From Rhynchosporium graminicola (taxonomy: Eukaryota > Ascomycota > Leotiomycetes > Helotiales > Ploettnerulaceae): a stretch of 64,000 bases of DNA. Below, one piece after another: positions 33,793-46,398 of this stretch. The notes under the pieces are model-generated. The model searched no databases, had not been told where the DNA came from, and worked only from the letters and a program-made list of their open reading frames with translations. How positions within the stretch are numbered: the stretch's first letter is position 1; every line of letters begins with the position of its first letter. Location: assembly GCA_900074885.1 (NCBI GenBank), contig FJUW01000028.1:140339-204338 (forward strand). Reading direction: 5' to 3'. The translations under genes were made by a program, and so were the position numbers.

Positions 33793-36356
33793 ATGCCTCC
33801 AAACAGCACCACAGTCGTCGCCCCTGCCTCTCGCAGAACCCTCGACGATCTGCTCCCCACTCCCCCACGCGAAAACCTAAGCACGCATTTCGTCCTGGGC
33901 GAAATTATCGACCAAATCGACCTCATTGCCGAAGAATTTCCCCTCGTTCATATCTCCACTTTGAAAGAACATCTCTGGGACATCCGCAACAAGAACGTCG
34001 ATCCCGAGCGCCATCTTCGCGGCTTCCTACATGTCTTCAAACACACCGAGGTGTTCAAAGATGCGTTCGAACAGCTGGATGAAGGGATGCAGGTTAGGAT
34101 TAAGGCGTTCATGGATGGGAAGGGGGAGAAGGAGGTGTTGGCTGTGGGGGGAGGAGAGTTTGTTTTGCCGCCGAGTCCGCCGGTGAAACACCATTTCACG
34201 AAAATGGTCGAGGATCTGGTGGAGGAATTTAAGGAGGATGTGCATGACCTTTTTCATCCGGGTGATGAGGCTAAGCAGAAGGACGGGGGGGAGGCTGTGA
34301 AGGAGAAGGCTGTTGATGCTGGTGCTGCCGGGTATCCGAAAATTTTCGAAGATGCTGCTGAGACTAAGACTATGGAGGTAAGTTCTGAGAGCTTTTTATC
34401 GTCATTCAGAGTATACACGGAATGAACGATGTTGTTGTTACGGGGCGGAGGACTCAGTGGTCGACTTGCTGGTGGGAGCACAAGATCTCGCTTAAACCTG
34501 AACATCTTTGATCCCGACCACCATCGCCCAATATCAGAGACGCAGCTAACAATCCGCAGGTCCACGCAAGCACCAACTTCCGTAACTGGGGAAAGAGCGT
34601 CTCCAACACTCCCAAATGGACATTCGTACCCAAAACAGTTCTCGGTCTCCAAAACCTCGTCAAATGGGCCAAGGTCAATGGTCTTCGCGTCCGAGTAAGC
34701 GGCTACCGACACTCCTGGAGCCCTGTCTTCTCAGAAGACAAACAGGTCTTAGTTTCGCTTCTCAATCTCGAGCAAGTTAACACGATTCCGGATGTCATGA
34801 GTATCGCTGCTGAGCATATCGACCCAGAGAATGAGTTGAAGGTAATTCAACATGCTGCTCCTGAGGGTACGGCGGCTGTAGGTCAGGATCAGGCGTTGGT
34901 CAGAGTGGGCGTTTCGGTTACGGCTGAGCAGTTTAGAAGATGGGCTGTGAAAAATGACAAGTGGGCTTTGCCTGTGGATGTCATTCTTGTGGAGTATGTT
35001 CTCACAACCCTCTCTACTCTTCTCTTTCAACCCATTGTCTAACAAAAACCAGAGTTACATTCGGAGGCGTGAACGCACCAATCTGCCACGGCGCAGGTCG
35101 CCGCCACCAAACCATCAATGACTACGTCCGAGCAGTAGAATACGTGGACGCCAACGGCGTCCACCGCACCGTCTCCGAACCAGCCCATCTCAAAGCTGCA
35201 GCTGGCTGCTTTGGACTCCTGGGCATAGTAACACACATCACATTCGCCCTCGACAAAATGTCCTACGCCTTAATGCAACCATACAAACCCGACATTGGGC
35301 TTGCCATCCCCCCTCTCTCCCGAAACGACATCCCCATCGCGCTCCGCAAAACGTTCACCGACGCCCAATACGCCGCTGCGCTCGTGGATTTCAAGAAACG
35401 CGCCACAGAAGACTACTACTCTGAGTGGTTCTGGTTTACCCGCTCTCAGCAGGCGTGGGTTAATACATGGAATCCGACTGATGACAAAGAGGGAGCGGTT
35501 GAATACCCGAGCCCGTTCATGACTTTCATTCAGTGGATCCAGGGATGGCTCGGAGGCGTCATTACCGAGAACCCTATCTTTCAAGCTTTCCCAGGCAGAT
35601 GGCAAGCTGCCATCCTTGCGACGTTCGGAATGGTCGTCTTGCCGCCTTTTGAGTTTGTGGGCTTTAAGCAGGGTTCGAAGGAGACTATTAAGACGGCGAT
35701 GCCGAATGCGTTGCATTTCAGACGGGGTGTAAGTATTTCCATCTCATGTAGACCAAGACATATTCAGAAGCAGAAATTAGTAGCCATACTAACATCTATA
35801 AAAGGTTCAAAACTCCATCGTCCGTGATATGGAATTCCAAATTCCTATACCAGCACTTGCATCCGATCCCACGCAACCAGACTACAGCGTCGTCCAGCGT
35901 GCCTGGTGGGACGTCATCAACCTCTGCTACGAAGACGACGACACGCCCATGCGTCTCACGATGGAACTCCGCATCATGGGCGACTCCAACATAATCCTGG
36001 CTCCGCAAAGAGGCAATAAATTCGGTACCGCTTCTATAGAAGTTCTCTCGATTCCGGACGCTGTGACCGACAACGAATGGCAGCCCTTCTTACAACGCGT
36101 ATCGGATCTATGGATGTCTTACAAAGACTCCCACGGCGCCTTGCTAAATGTGCGCCCGCATTGGGCAAAGGAGTGGGATGGCATTAACATGAGGGGCAAG
36201 CCGTCTAGACAGTATCTGAAGGAGGTGGCGTATAAGGATGAGATTCCAGAATTTAAGAAGGTTCTGGGCGAGATAGGGCAGGGGCAAGGGTGGAGCCTTG
36301 ACGATTTGCAGAAGAGGTTTTCGAATGACTTGTTGGACTCATTGATTTTTCAGTGA
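33793..36356 (+). CDS. FAD-linked oxidoreductase of the ALO/GLO (sugar-lactone oxidase-like) type with an extra N-terminal region
   Basis: Exons 33793-34377, 34560-34993, 35053-35728 and 35805-36356 join in frame to 748 residues. From residue 196 it resembles the vanillyl-alcohol-oxidase superfamily with a PCMH FAD-binding domain: NWGKSVSNTPKWTFVPKT, then VRVSGYRHSWSP with His246 at the usual flavin-attachment position, then GVNAPICHGAGRRHQTINDYV. The C-terminus carries an ALO-like substrate domain ending in RPHWAKEW and a helical tail. Residues 1-195 form a helical acidic region (EIIDQIDLIAEEFPLVHIS) that classical D-arabinono-lactone oxidases lack. ATG 33793 has a good context (ACCATGC); in-frame upstream ATGs have poor contexts and lead through non-protein-like sequence. 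Substrate unknown; true ALO function is doubtful because of length. Confidence 0.85.
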
Positions 36357-36666
36357 TAGCTGGATGATAGACTGGAATGGGTATTTAATTTTCGGATTGC
36401 GAAGTGGCATTGCCAATTTCTTTATTACTTATCTCAAGTATCTCAGCCAAGGCTGCGGACAGATGATTTGGATGACCAGCGTTGGATTGAAATTTCAATA
36501 GTCAGGAGACAGTTGACTTTGGAATTATATGTTCCTGTTGTAGAAATTATACTACAGTCAGATATGGAGAGATGGCGCAAACGTCGCCCTCTTGCATAAA
36601 ATCATGATATGCATCCTTCTCAACTGGAATAATAGCACAGAGCTCCATTCTCCGTATCAGCAATCA
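36357..36666. other. Convergent 3' flank
   Basis: 310 bp between the stop codons of the FAD oxidase (+) and the molybdopterin enzyme (-). It is AT-rich, as expected for paired 3' UTRs, and no other feature is seen. Confidence 0.6.
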
Positions 36667-38635
36667 TTACTCCTTTGGATCTCTCCCACCTCTACTTTCC
36701 ATTTGCTGCATATAGTCCTCTTCAGTCTCCAGATCCATCTCTCCTGGCTGCGTGATGGGTAGGAACGGTATACCCTCCCTCTCAAAAAGATCAAGCTTCG
36801 CCTTCGTCTTTGGTCTACTCTTGTTGATACTATAGACCTTAATTCGATGACACGACGACGTAACATGGAGATCCCAGTTCCACGCAGACCTAACGTAAGT
36901 CGGCTGAGTGTTCAACGAATTATCCCAACACCTCACCACCAACTCTAACCAGCCCTCCGCATCGACCGGCAAATCAATCTCCCAAAGCCTCCACGCATAG
37001 TAGTACTTCTCGGTCATATTCTCATACGGGACTTCATACCAGATGCTCCCACCATCGCCACTAGCCTCCACTCTGACAGGCCAATGACCGCCTCCTGAAT
37101 ACGCCCAGCCACGCAATTTGATAGTACCCTCGTGGATAATCTGGTCCATGTCGATAGGTGACATAATGGCTGATGAAACAGGCATGTCTTGGATGCTGAA
37201 TCCGGAGGAATAACTCGCATTGTGTTTCCCGACTTGCGAGTTATAATACAGATACTCCTTTCTCTGTACCGGCCCGGGCGATTCTTGGTTCAGGACATTA
37301 ATCCTCGTCAACCATTTACAAGACCTCGCGCCGATATAACCGTATACCACGGTACGGAGCGGGAAACCATGGATCTTGGGGAGGGGTTTCCCATTCATCT
37401 CCCAAGCGACGAGGACCTCATTAAGCTTGACTTTTCTCCAAGGGACCGAGACGGCGTAATTGAATACTTCGCCTTTCTTGAAATAGGTGTCGGCGCCGAT
37501 AAACTCTACGTGTGCGTTGTCGTTGGGCTGTTTGAGACCACCGCAGTATTTAATGATTTTCTTCAGAGAAACGCCTGTCCATCTTGCTGTTCCGATGGCG
37601 CCTTCTCCCCACTATTTCATAACTTGTCAATATCCTCTCCTTCTCTGGCGGCGTGGACTTGATTCTTCGGGTGAGAGAGTCAAGGTAACTTACAGGTGCA
37701 TTCAGTAATTCATCGCCATCCCCAGGATATTCTTTAATCTGCTCCAATCGTCTCGTTCCAGCACATTGAATCGTGACTACGTTACTCTGTCGGGGAAAGA
37801 TACTCTCGTCTTGCAACATGGCGAGAGTGATGCGTTTGGGGTTATTGACTAAGCCGGTTACGTCGATGAAATATTCTTCGGGGACGATCTCAGGGACGCC
37901 GCCGTGGTTGCGGACGAAGTGGTCTTCATTGCGCGTTATTGCTGTTTCGACGAGTCGGTTCTGGGGGTGTGTTAGTGAAATCAAATACGGTATTTCGATG
38001 AGCGAAATAATGATGAGAGAAATGGGGATAAACAAGAAATCAAGCATGTATTGACAATCATCTTACTCTTGGTGGTTCTCCATTATACGGGAATTGAAGC
38101 ACGTGGATCATATCAGGACTTTTTTCCTTCTGTACGAACAGCCAGCTCTCAGCTGGCATATCTCTCGTCGCTTTACCCAGAGCGTAATGATACTGTTTCC
38201 ACCTGACGCCCTCTAAGACAGGGTTCGTCTTTGGAAGCGGCACGAGTTGGAACTCTGGTGGCTACCTTCCTAATCAGTACATATATTCAAGGTAAACTCA
38301 ATTCAACTTCCACTTATCCAGATAACCAGCCAGAAATGGAAAGAGATGAAGCTTGAGGGCCCGGGGCCATTACTCACACCAGGAAACACAAACTTCCTCA
38401 ACATCTCCTTCGCCTTCTCCTTCCTATCGGGATAATTCTCCCACTCCACATATCCATGCCATCCCTTCAGTTCCTCCTCCAGCCCCAACTCTTCCGGGTC
38501 AGGTATCTCATCTTTATTTCTGATTACCAGATCTGGGTGCAGAATCGAGACATCTGGTTCATCTTTGTGGAGATCGCCGCCTGTGGAAGCTAGTGCTTCG
38601 CCAGAGGCGGAGACGCCTTTGTTGTCGACCGCCAT
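36667..38635 (-). CDS. Molybdopterin-dependent oxidoreductase, sulfite-oxidase family
   Basis: Exons 38378-38635, 38067-38261, 37694-37960 and 36667-37611 join in frame to 554 residues. It has the sulfite-oxidase molybdopterin domain: NEDHFVRNHGGVPEI, then VTIQCAGTRR with Cys217 as the expected molybdenum ligand, then HGFPLRTVVYGYIGARSCKWL. A C-terminal Mo-oxidoreductase dimerisation domain follows (IKLRGWAYSGGGHWPVRVEA, RLWEIDLPVDAEGW). No cytochrome b5 or FAD/NADH module is present, so it is not nitrate reductase. About 125 N-terminal residues precede the Mo domain and include a WHGYVEWENYPDR segment that I do not assign. No clear peroxisomal PTS1 (it ends DPKE). It depends on molybdenum cofactor, to which the MoaD gene at 55676 contributes. 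Confidence 0.9.
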
Positions 38636-39455
38636 GTTTCTATAATTCTTGAATATGTTTATGGTTAATTTATACGGTGAGATTGTTAGTTAAATCGAAA
38701 TGAGGGACCACGGTATGAACTTTAAGGTGGGTTGACGAACAAATATATGAGGAAGCAGACTGCTAAGACTAGAAGAAAGACAGCGGATTCTCATCCGCTT
38801 TTAACACCAATCACATCCTCATGCAAATATGTCATCCAGAATTCCATCTACAAAAAATCCAGAAAATCAAGTCTAAAATCGGAAATACCTCCCTGCACTT
38901 CAGAGTCCAATGCCGGAATGGCTCGACGTCAGCAAGTGTATCCTCCCAGTGCTGGCCTATCGCAGCCAAGAAAAGAAGTCATGAATGTGGATGCCGCTCG
39001 AGGCAGCTTTGACATCGCCGAGTGTGGTTTCAAGCTTTCGGACTTACGATGGATGTGAAAGCTCCACAAGAAAGTGACATGTGCAAATAGTATCACTTGA
39101 TTGAAAATAATTGTGGATTCCGAACTTATCAAGGTCCTTCAAACCCCTGAAAGTATCTCGCTGCCGCTCGGATGCAGTCCACTACAGTACAGGAACAGGG
39201 TTATCACATAGCGATCAAGGAGACGAGAGACGTCGACGTCATTTCCGTTTGTGTCAAATATTTCTTCAATTGAATAGCACTGCACACTGTATACTGTACG
39301 CTGCTTTCCCGGTGAGTGTCCGAGTTATTCACTTCTGAATGATTCACTCCCCTGGCACAGTAAAATGAAGTGAGAGTGAGGCAATGGTAACACTACACAG
39401 TCCTGCAAATCCAAAGATCGCATGGCGAAACCCATTTTCAGCTCTCGTTTGAGCA
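38636..39455. other. Intergenic region
   Basis: 820 bp between the Mo-enzyme start and the kinase stop, both on the minus strand. No gene is supported. It contains the promoter of the Mo-enzyme and the kinase 3' UTR. Confidence 0.6.
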
Positions 39456-42400
39456 TCAGTTGATGCTCAGTCTTGCTCGATGCCAGACCTGTCTCTTCCC
39501 AGCTGCATTTCCAGCAACAGATCCGTATCTGATTGATCCAGTATGGAAGAACGGCTCCCGCTTCGGTTGAAATCTTCGATAAGTGTAGCCCAGGAATGCG
39601 CCTTGCTTTCTCAACTCGAGAACTTTCGGAGCCGTTTCCTTGTCTCTCAAAAGACGATCTCTAGGTCTTTTCTTCTCCTTACGACCATAGTGTTTGACAA
39701 ATGCTTTCAGGTAATCTTTCTGCTCCTCACACATTGCGAAGCCATCAATCTCGCGTTCGACCTTCCTCAGCTTAACAGAATCATGGGGCCTATCTACGAA
39801 ACCTTTTGCCAAGACCTGGATCTCTCTGTTGAAAGGCTTGAGAGCATCTGAAATCTCATCCGCAGTAGGCGGTGGCCCATCAACAGATTCGGAGAAGTCC
39901 GATATTGGATCCTCTTCATCGAAGTAGTGGGTATCGTCGACAGACTTGATATCCGGAACAAATGGGGGTACCATCATGTGCAGGCGATCCCACTGAATAT
40001 CTCGGAACCATTTATGACCTTTGATCTCCTCGGCGTCGTTTGGGAATACATATCGGCCAGCGTAATCTTGGACATGTTGCAAAGTTGGCGAATGATCCTT
40101 CATTCTGTATCTCTTCGAGCAAAGCCGGGAATCCTTTTCCTGGATCATGCCGCGAATAAGATCTTGACATCTCTTGCTGATAATAGGCTTGTGAGGAAAG
40201 TTGAAAGTATTCTTGTGGTTCTGTGGCGGTCAGCTTGACTTGCAATTTTTGATCCAAACGTGTCTTACCAGAATATTTTGCTTCGTCTGCTGTCTTCCGC
40301 CTTCCTCGGCCAGGAAAGGAGTGTGCCCGTACAGACACTACCAAAGAAGATATTTAGCATAATCAGACTATTGGCGCGGACAATTGCTTACCTCATAAAG
40401 TATAACTGCAACACTCCACCAGTCACATCTTGCATCATATAAGTCTCCTCGTACTACCTCGGGAGCCATATATTGGCTTGTTCCTACGACAGATCTGGCC
40501 AATGACCGACAGCTGTACCGATTCCGCCAGTTGAGGATCCCTTCGCCGTTGTCTATGCCGTTTGAAGAGTTTCGTTCATGTCGCTGGTCTTTTCCAGTAC
40601 TTGTAGTCGCAGAATGGCCCTTCAAGGCAGCGGCCATCGTTCGATTCTCTTTAACATCAATGCTATCGCCATCGACGTTAATTCCTAGCTTAGCCAGCAA
40701 AGAGTATCGGTGGTTGTTGAAGTATGCCTGGTCATGCGACCAATGCCCATCAAATGCTAGGCCAAAGTCCGAGATTTTTAGATGCCCGGATGCTGAGATG
40801 AGGAAATTGTCAGGCTTGACGTCCCGATGAATCCAGCGGAGCGAGTGTGCCTCCTCAATACAAACGATCATCTCAGCAATATACCACTTTGTGACGGCTT
40901 CGGACAAGACGTTGTCTCTGATCAGAAGTCCCAGAAAATCACCACCTGGCATGTAGTCCATGACGAGGTATAGATTGTTGAGATCTTGGAAGCTTGCTAT
41001 GAGTGGTACAACCCTGATCTTGTAAGCCAGTATCCATAATGTCCTCAATAAGCGGATGACTTCAATCCGTATTCAGTGTCTGTATCACCGTGCTTCATTT
41101 TGAAACGAAAGGGTAAATACATAAGTTAGACTTTCAGCATCAGACTTACCAACGAGACCCTTCAGCAGCAACAAGAAAATCCCGCTCTGCTCGGAGATGT
41201 CCTTCTTGACTGTTGCGCAGCATGTCAGACTTTCGAATCACCTTCATGGCATAGATTTCTCGCTTCTTTTCTTCATGAGCATGAGACGGAGAATCGTCTT
41301 CGACCTTCTCTTTGACCAGCCGGACAACTCCGAAGCTGCCCTTTCCGAGGACTTTCACAATTTCATAACGGGAAGAAGTTATATCTTTGCCTCTGAGAGC
41401 ATTCCCAGCGCGAACTTTCATAACGCGTGTCTCTCGAAGATGGTCCTGAGGAGAGGATTTTAGCATCACTAGCAATTGTATTCGCACAATTTGAGTGTGG
41501 CATGTGTGACGGTGTGAAAAGGAAGAACTACCGTCTCGTCTTGAGCCCAAGCTCGGCGCTTCCCATCCTGCTCCTCGGGAGTTAGACTCAGTTCGTGATA
41601 AAGTGCGCCTTCCAATTGTCTTCGGCGAAGGGAGCGAGACGTCACGGCCCCTGATGTTGCATTGTTGTAATGAGTCTCGAAGAAGATTTTTGCTGCAGCG
41701 GCTCTTTCAACGGTCTCAACAGCTGTAGTGATGGAAAATTACCAGTTAGCCTCAGAAAGTATGTAAACTAAAGGCATGAACTGGGCTGACGTACTTGGCA
41801 CCGGTTCTGGTGTTTCTTGACTTTCAACAATGGGACTAAGGACAGGATCGCCACTTGAGAAACCATCACCGGTCGCATGTTTTGTGATCAACTTCTTGTT
41901 CTCGGACGAGTGTTGCGAGGCTTTCTTAGACGAGTGCTTCGAATCGAGAGAGGTCTTCCCGGTGGACTCTCCTGGTCTGGGAATAGATGATTTGCCACTG
42001 TTTCCACTGGACTCTGTGCTTGTAGATGGTGATCCTTCAGGTGTGATTTCTACGACACCCTTGTCTAAGGATATGAAGCTAGGCCGGCTTTTGAATTGGG
42101 TGCGGTGCACGACAGTTAGCTCATCCTGCTGGCCTTTGAGGAGAGCCGTAGAGAATCTTCGAACTGGGCTTATGGGAGGGGACAACTCGGTAACGGATGC
42201 AGCAGACACTGTTATTTGTCAGCTTGACCATCATGTGAAGCATCGAATTTATTCACCACTGTTCCTGAGTGATCGTAGAGCAGTGATCAGTTTTGTACCA
42301 TGTCTTCGAAGCTTGGATGGTCGGCCATTGTCCTCGGGCGAAGAGGGGGGAGTAAGCAATACATGACCACTCGATATTCTGTTGACTGTGCCCTGCTCTG

Positions 42401-42485
42401 AAAGAGCTTCTACGACCTCGATATCGATATCGGGGGTTATTGAGCCTCGTCGATCACCACCAGTCTTGCAATGAGCTCTTTTCAT
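39456..42485 (-). CDS. AGC-family serine/threonine kinase of NDR type
   Basis: Exons 42257-42485, 41795-42208, 41532-41722, 41150-41445, 40392-41013, 40269-40337 and 39456-40220 join in frame to 861 residues. The N-terminal 280 residues are Ser/Pro-rich and then helical (ERAAAAKIFFETHY, YHELSLTPEEQDGKRRAW), resembling the Mob-binding region of NDR kinases. The kinase domain has the glycine loop GKGSFGVV (312-319), Lys346 in YAMKV, HRDVKPDN (439-446) and DFG (459-461). A long insert separates DFG from GTSQYMAPEVV, the hallmark of NDR/LATS kinases. The tail contains HKWFRDIQWDRL and a TYRRF hydrophobic-motif-like segment. ATG 42485 is the first ATG in this frame; an earlier exon is possible. 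It may correspond to fission yeast Ppk35-like kinases rather than Cbk1/Orb6. Confidence 0.88.
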
Positions 42486-43134
42486 ACTGTACACGGCGTG
42501 TCTTGCTCCTGCACGAGTGAAGTGCACTTGTATGTGCGGGTGTTTTGTGAATTCTATCTGAAAGTGTGGGTATCAATAGTGGTGGAATGATGGAGCTCTC
42601 TGATTTTGATGGTGCTGACAATACTGTTTTGCAAAGTTGGAAGAAATCTGCTGCACATTGAGAGGAAGGTCTGGTGATGTTCTTGGCTTACCTGCTCTAT
42701 TGGGAAAGTGCTTTTTACTCGCCCTATGAGGGAAGGCACAAACGGTATCAAAGTCTCCTCGGGGCAAGGCAAAGGAATGATTGAAATGATTTTGATTTAT
42801 TAATGATGAGGTCTCGGTCCGCAGATAAGAGACAACTAACTTTTGCCAAGTACGCCTGTAACGCAATCCCCTTATCCCATATCGTATCCTGCTTCCCAAC
42901 TACCAAAGACAGTTCGTCACAGGTCCACGGCGTTCGGAGACTTATGTAAAAGGACGATAAGCGTAATCTAGGATGCGGGTGATAGTAAAGGAAATAAGCA
43001 GCCAAAGCACCGCCTAAGAGGTGTGTGTGGAAATTATACAGCGCAGAGGAGTCGACAAGCAAAGCTTCCACTTCGATATTCGCAAAAGATCAACAGAGAA
43101 CATGCTTAACAGACACGAAAGCTTGATGACAGAT
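42486..43134. other. Intergenic region, kinase 5' leader
   Basis: About 650 bp between two minus-strand genes. It should hold the kinase promoter and leader and the FKBP 3' UTR. Short minus-strand frames at 42573-43071 are not convincing as coding exons. Confidence 0.5.
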
Positions 43135-44903
43135 CTACTTGATCTCCAGTAACTTGACGTCAAAGATAAGGGTGCTATTTGCTGGGATACCAGGTATGGC
43201 TTTGCTGCCGTAGGCGAGGTGTGCTGGGATAGTGAGTCTGCGTTCACCACCGACCGACATACCAGCAACACCGACGTCCCAACCCTTGATGACCTCGCCG
43301 GTTCCGAGCTTGAAGGAGAACGGCTTGCCCTTCTTGTTTGCTATAGAATTGTCAGTAAGTGATAACTGCCAAGAAAGTTGTTTCACAAAGCTTACAATCG
43401 AAGACCTTTCCATCTTCAAGCTTTCCGATGTAACGCATGCCGATCTTGTTACCCTTCTTGCAAGCTGGTCCAGTACCGAGCTTCTTGTCATCAATCTTGA
43501 CTCCACCGACAGTCTTGACTCCCAATGTGGCCTTACCCTTAGTATCAGGAGCAACTGCCTTGGCCTTCTCAGCGGATCCAGTTGGGCCTTGCTCGAGGTT
43601 CTTGGCAAATTGAACTTTCTTGTCGGACTTGTCGGATTTGGCAGCAGGGCTGTCAGTAACTTCGTCCTTGGCCGGAGCAGCCTCGCCGTTGTTCTTCTTC
43701 AGCTTCTTCAGCTGCTTCTTGCTGAGCTTCTGCTCATCGGCGGCTTCGGGCTTCAAGTCCTTGGACATGATATCGTCAAGAGACTCGGCGGAGCGCTTGT
43801 TCTTACCCTTTTTCTCGCCACTGACAAGCTTTGGAGCCTCATCCTCCGAGTCCACCTCGGTAACACGGGGGTTCTCAAGAGTATCAAGATCGTCGCTCTC
43901 GTCATCATCCATTTCAAGGTCAAGCTCGTCCTCATCTGGAGACAAGTCGTACTCCTCATCTTCGTCATCATCGGAGTCATAGACCTCGTGGTGGCGGTTG
44001 TGGCCATCATCTTGAGGGACAACATAGTTTCCGGTGAGGTAGATGGTGTGGGTACCAGAGACCTTGAAGAAGACACGTTCGTGCTCACCAATGGTAATAT
44101 CAAGTGGTTGTTGGAAGTTCTGACCCCGTTAGCATACGCCACAGACAATTATTTCTAGGACACACCTTCTCAGTATCAAGAGTGCAAAGAACGAATTCCT
44201 CAACCTCAATATCTTCGGAATCATCGTCACTGTCCTCCTCACTCTCCTCCTCCGCATCATTGCTGGTAGCCTTACCCTTACCATTCTTGGCGACCTTGCC
44301 CTTGGTACTCTTTGGGGCATCCTCCATTTCCTCGTCATCGTCAGAAGCAGCACCAATGGTATCCATGAGTTGTTGAAGAGCAGCGGCCTTTCTAGCCTTC
44401 TTTGACTTGGCTGGATCGCTTGGTCCTCCGTTGGCTTCTGCATCAGACTCTTCCTCATCCTCGGAATCGCTCTCAGCGAGCAGGGCGCGCATGTATTCCT
44501 CAGAATCCTCATCGTCCTCAGATCCATCAGGCTGGCGGATGAGCTTCAATGTGGCACGAGGAGCCTGACCGGCGACGGCGACATCAGCATCAGCAGGTTC
44601 ACTGGGATCAATGGCAGCCATTGTGATGCGAAACTATTTGTCAAGAGAGATTAGCTTCCAAAATTTGAATTGCTCAAAAATTGTTCTGCGCGCTTTGCGC
44701 TGAAGGCAACTCGAGCAGATTTTCATTGCAAAAATACAAATATTTCGGAAACTTACAGTGGCAGGGAAGTCAGCAATCGCAGGAATTATGATATCTCCTG
44801 GAGGGACTTGAAGCCCATAGGTAGCAACTGTTGTTCGAGTTAGTTTATCTGCGTCGTCAATAGGATTGAGCCTATATCTCGACTTACCTGGTAGAAGAGA
44901 CAT
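43135..44903 (-). CDS. Nucleolar FKBP-type peptidyl-prolyl isomerase (Fpr3/Fpr4 type)
   Basis: Exons 44888-44903, 44757-44827, 44166-44633, 43396-44119 and 43135-43340 join in frame to 494 residues. The N-terminus is a nucleoplasmin-like domain ([55 protein letters not shown]) interrupted by acidic loops. Long Asp/Glu and Lys-rich tracts follow (KKQLKKLKK), typical of histone-binding nucleolar FKBPs. The C-terminal 110 residues are an FKBP domain: [47 protein letters not shown], ahead of AHLAYG and ending [11 protein letters not shown]. The first exon is only 16 nt; it is needed to supply MSLLP before the conserved second exon. Likely roles are histone chaperoning and proline isomerisation at rDNA, by analogy with Fpr3/4. 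Confidence 0.93.
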
Positions 44904-45479
44904 TATTTCTGTTATTCAATGCTTCTTTGTGGTAAAGTGGAGGAATGAATCGTCTCTTATTGACGACTTGGTTGAGAATATCCTGTGAGAAGAAGGATTT
45001 TTGGTTGATTGAAGAAACTCGAGCAGCAGTGTCTTGTAAAAAGATTCGCAGACGAGGAAGCTTCCATAATTCTTTTTCTAACGCTAAGATAGCTAATCGC
45101 CCCGCTGACCATCACGTGCACGTGTTGCAGGGTTATCAGGTACGCCAATTTCAAGCGAAGGTGTTTTGGCAAATGCCCTTTAAACCTTTTGTGATGCTCA
45201 TGCTCAATTGTTTGTAATCGCGTTAACAATTCCAAATATCTCAATCTGATTCTTACGTCTGTAGCTTTTCAGTATCCGTTTTTTTTATGGCGAAATTCTC
45301 TCATTTCCTCATGATATTCACGTTCTACACAATCTACACGCAACAAGTCCTCGATTAATAATCACTTCTGCTTTACACTGCCATCTGCTACCGTTGCGGC
45401 CTTCAGGATCTGCCACAGCGATCACAAGGTTTCTGCAGACTTTCTTCTACCATGGCCAATGCCTTCATCACCCTCCCAG
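44904..45479. other. Intergenic region
   Basis: About 580 bp upstream of the FKBP gene, expected to hold its promoter. No other feature is seen. Confidence 0.5.
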
Positions 45480-46190
45480 CCATCTATGATGCTACTTCTG
45501 CTGCCGGGCTAGGAAACTTTTTTCTGATGTAAGCTGCTTGAAGCTCATCTCCTGCCCCGTTGGCAATTCCACCTGATACTCATTTTTAGCATGGACTTTG
45601 ATTTCAATTGGATTGTGCAGCAGTGGCATTTGCATACCATTAGTCCAAATACGTACGTCCTTCGTCCATCTCTTACTGTCATCCCGTTTCGTATCCAGAA
45701 AGCTCTTTCTCGGAGCAGGTACTAGGGCTCTTGGACATAAATACATATATCACTGGCACTCTTTCCGTCAAGAACACCACTTTGTGCTAGCAAGTAAGCG
45801 CCCGTACAAAGGCACAAAATGTCAACTCTCCCCCATCCTCGTTCCCCGAGAAGCATTAGCCGTAAGAAAGTTCAAGGCCTCTTCTCTAGATACTGACGAT
45901 GGTTCTTGTTCCAGGACAAGCATTATATCGAGAAGATCTGGCTGTACTTCGGCATCTTTAGCTGTTTAGGTGACTTTGAGAGAAGTATTAGCTGTTAGGC
46001 CCATGTGTGTAATGGACCTTTGATGGTAGTCCCGGTGCGATAACAGGCACAGCAAGGATACATGCCGCGAGATACTCTGGAGTCAGCTTTGCGAAGAGGT
46101 TGACTGAGGAGAGGTCCAACGGTTGAGCTTCTCCAGAAACATAAATTCCGATTCTTAGCTCTCGCGTCTTCGCCACGTTCGAGATTTTGG
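45480..46190 (-). pseudogene. Decayed DJ-1/PfpI-family gene
   Basis: Reading the minus strand from 46190, pieces in shifting frames match the order of a fungal DJ-1/PfpI (ThiJ-like) protein. An N-terminal piece reads RELRIGIYVSGEAQPLDLSS and continues into FAKLTPEYLAAC (46176-45988). Internal pieces resemble the LDI and EEALNFL region (about 45860-45930). A piece resembling GPRALVP and DTK-DDSKRW lies near 45690-45740. The C-terminal piece AAYIRKKFPSPAAEVAS falls near 45490-45540. An old intron seems preserved, with a GTATGC donor near 45636 and acceptor ATCAG near 45575. Stop codons and frameshifts separate the pieces, and the expected start region has no ATG. The family assignment is from recalled motifs; the broken state is plain in the sequence. 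Confidence 0.65.
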
Positions 46191-46398
46191 GCGATAAAGT
46201 GTAGAATCCTGAGCTAAGACTTGGGTATCGGTGGTGTGGGGTGTATGGGCTTTTTTGAACTTCTGGAGTAACAAAAATGAATCTTGAGCTTTCCGGATTT
46301 AGTATATCCGAAATCTAACATGTTCACCGCATGTCTACCCCCCGAGGCGATAGAAGTTCGTCTCGGCCGAAGTGCGAGACTGCTAGCTACAATTGACC

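Noticed and set aside
36667..38635. Possibility that the Mo enzyme is nitrate reductase
   Set aside because: No cytochrome b5, FAD or NADH-binding modules, and the length fits the sulfite-oxidase group.
42573..43071. Minus-strand frames upstream of the kinase as extra exons
   Set aside because: They contain no conserved-looking segment and no splice chain to the kinase that I could justify; probably 5' leader.
43232..44158. 308-codon plus-strand open frame
   Set aside because: It is antisense to the FKBP gene and arises from its biased Lys/Glu/Asp codons.
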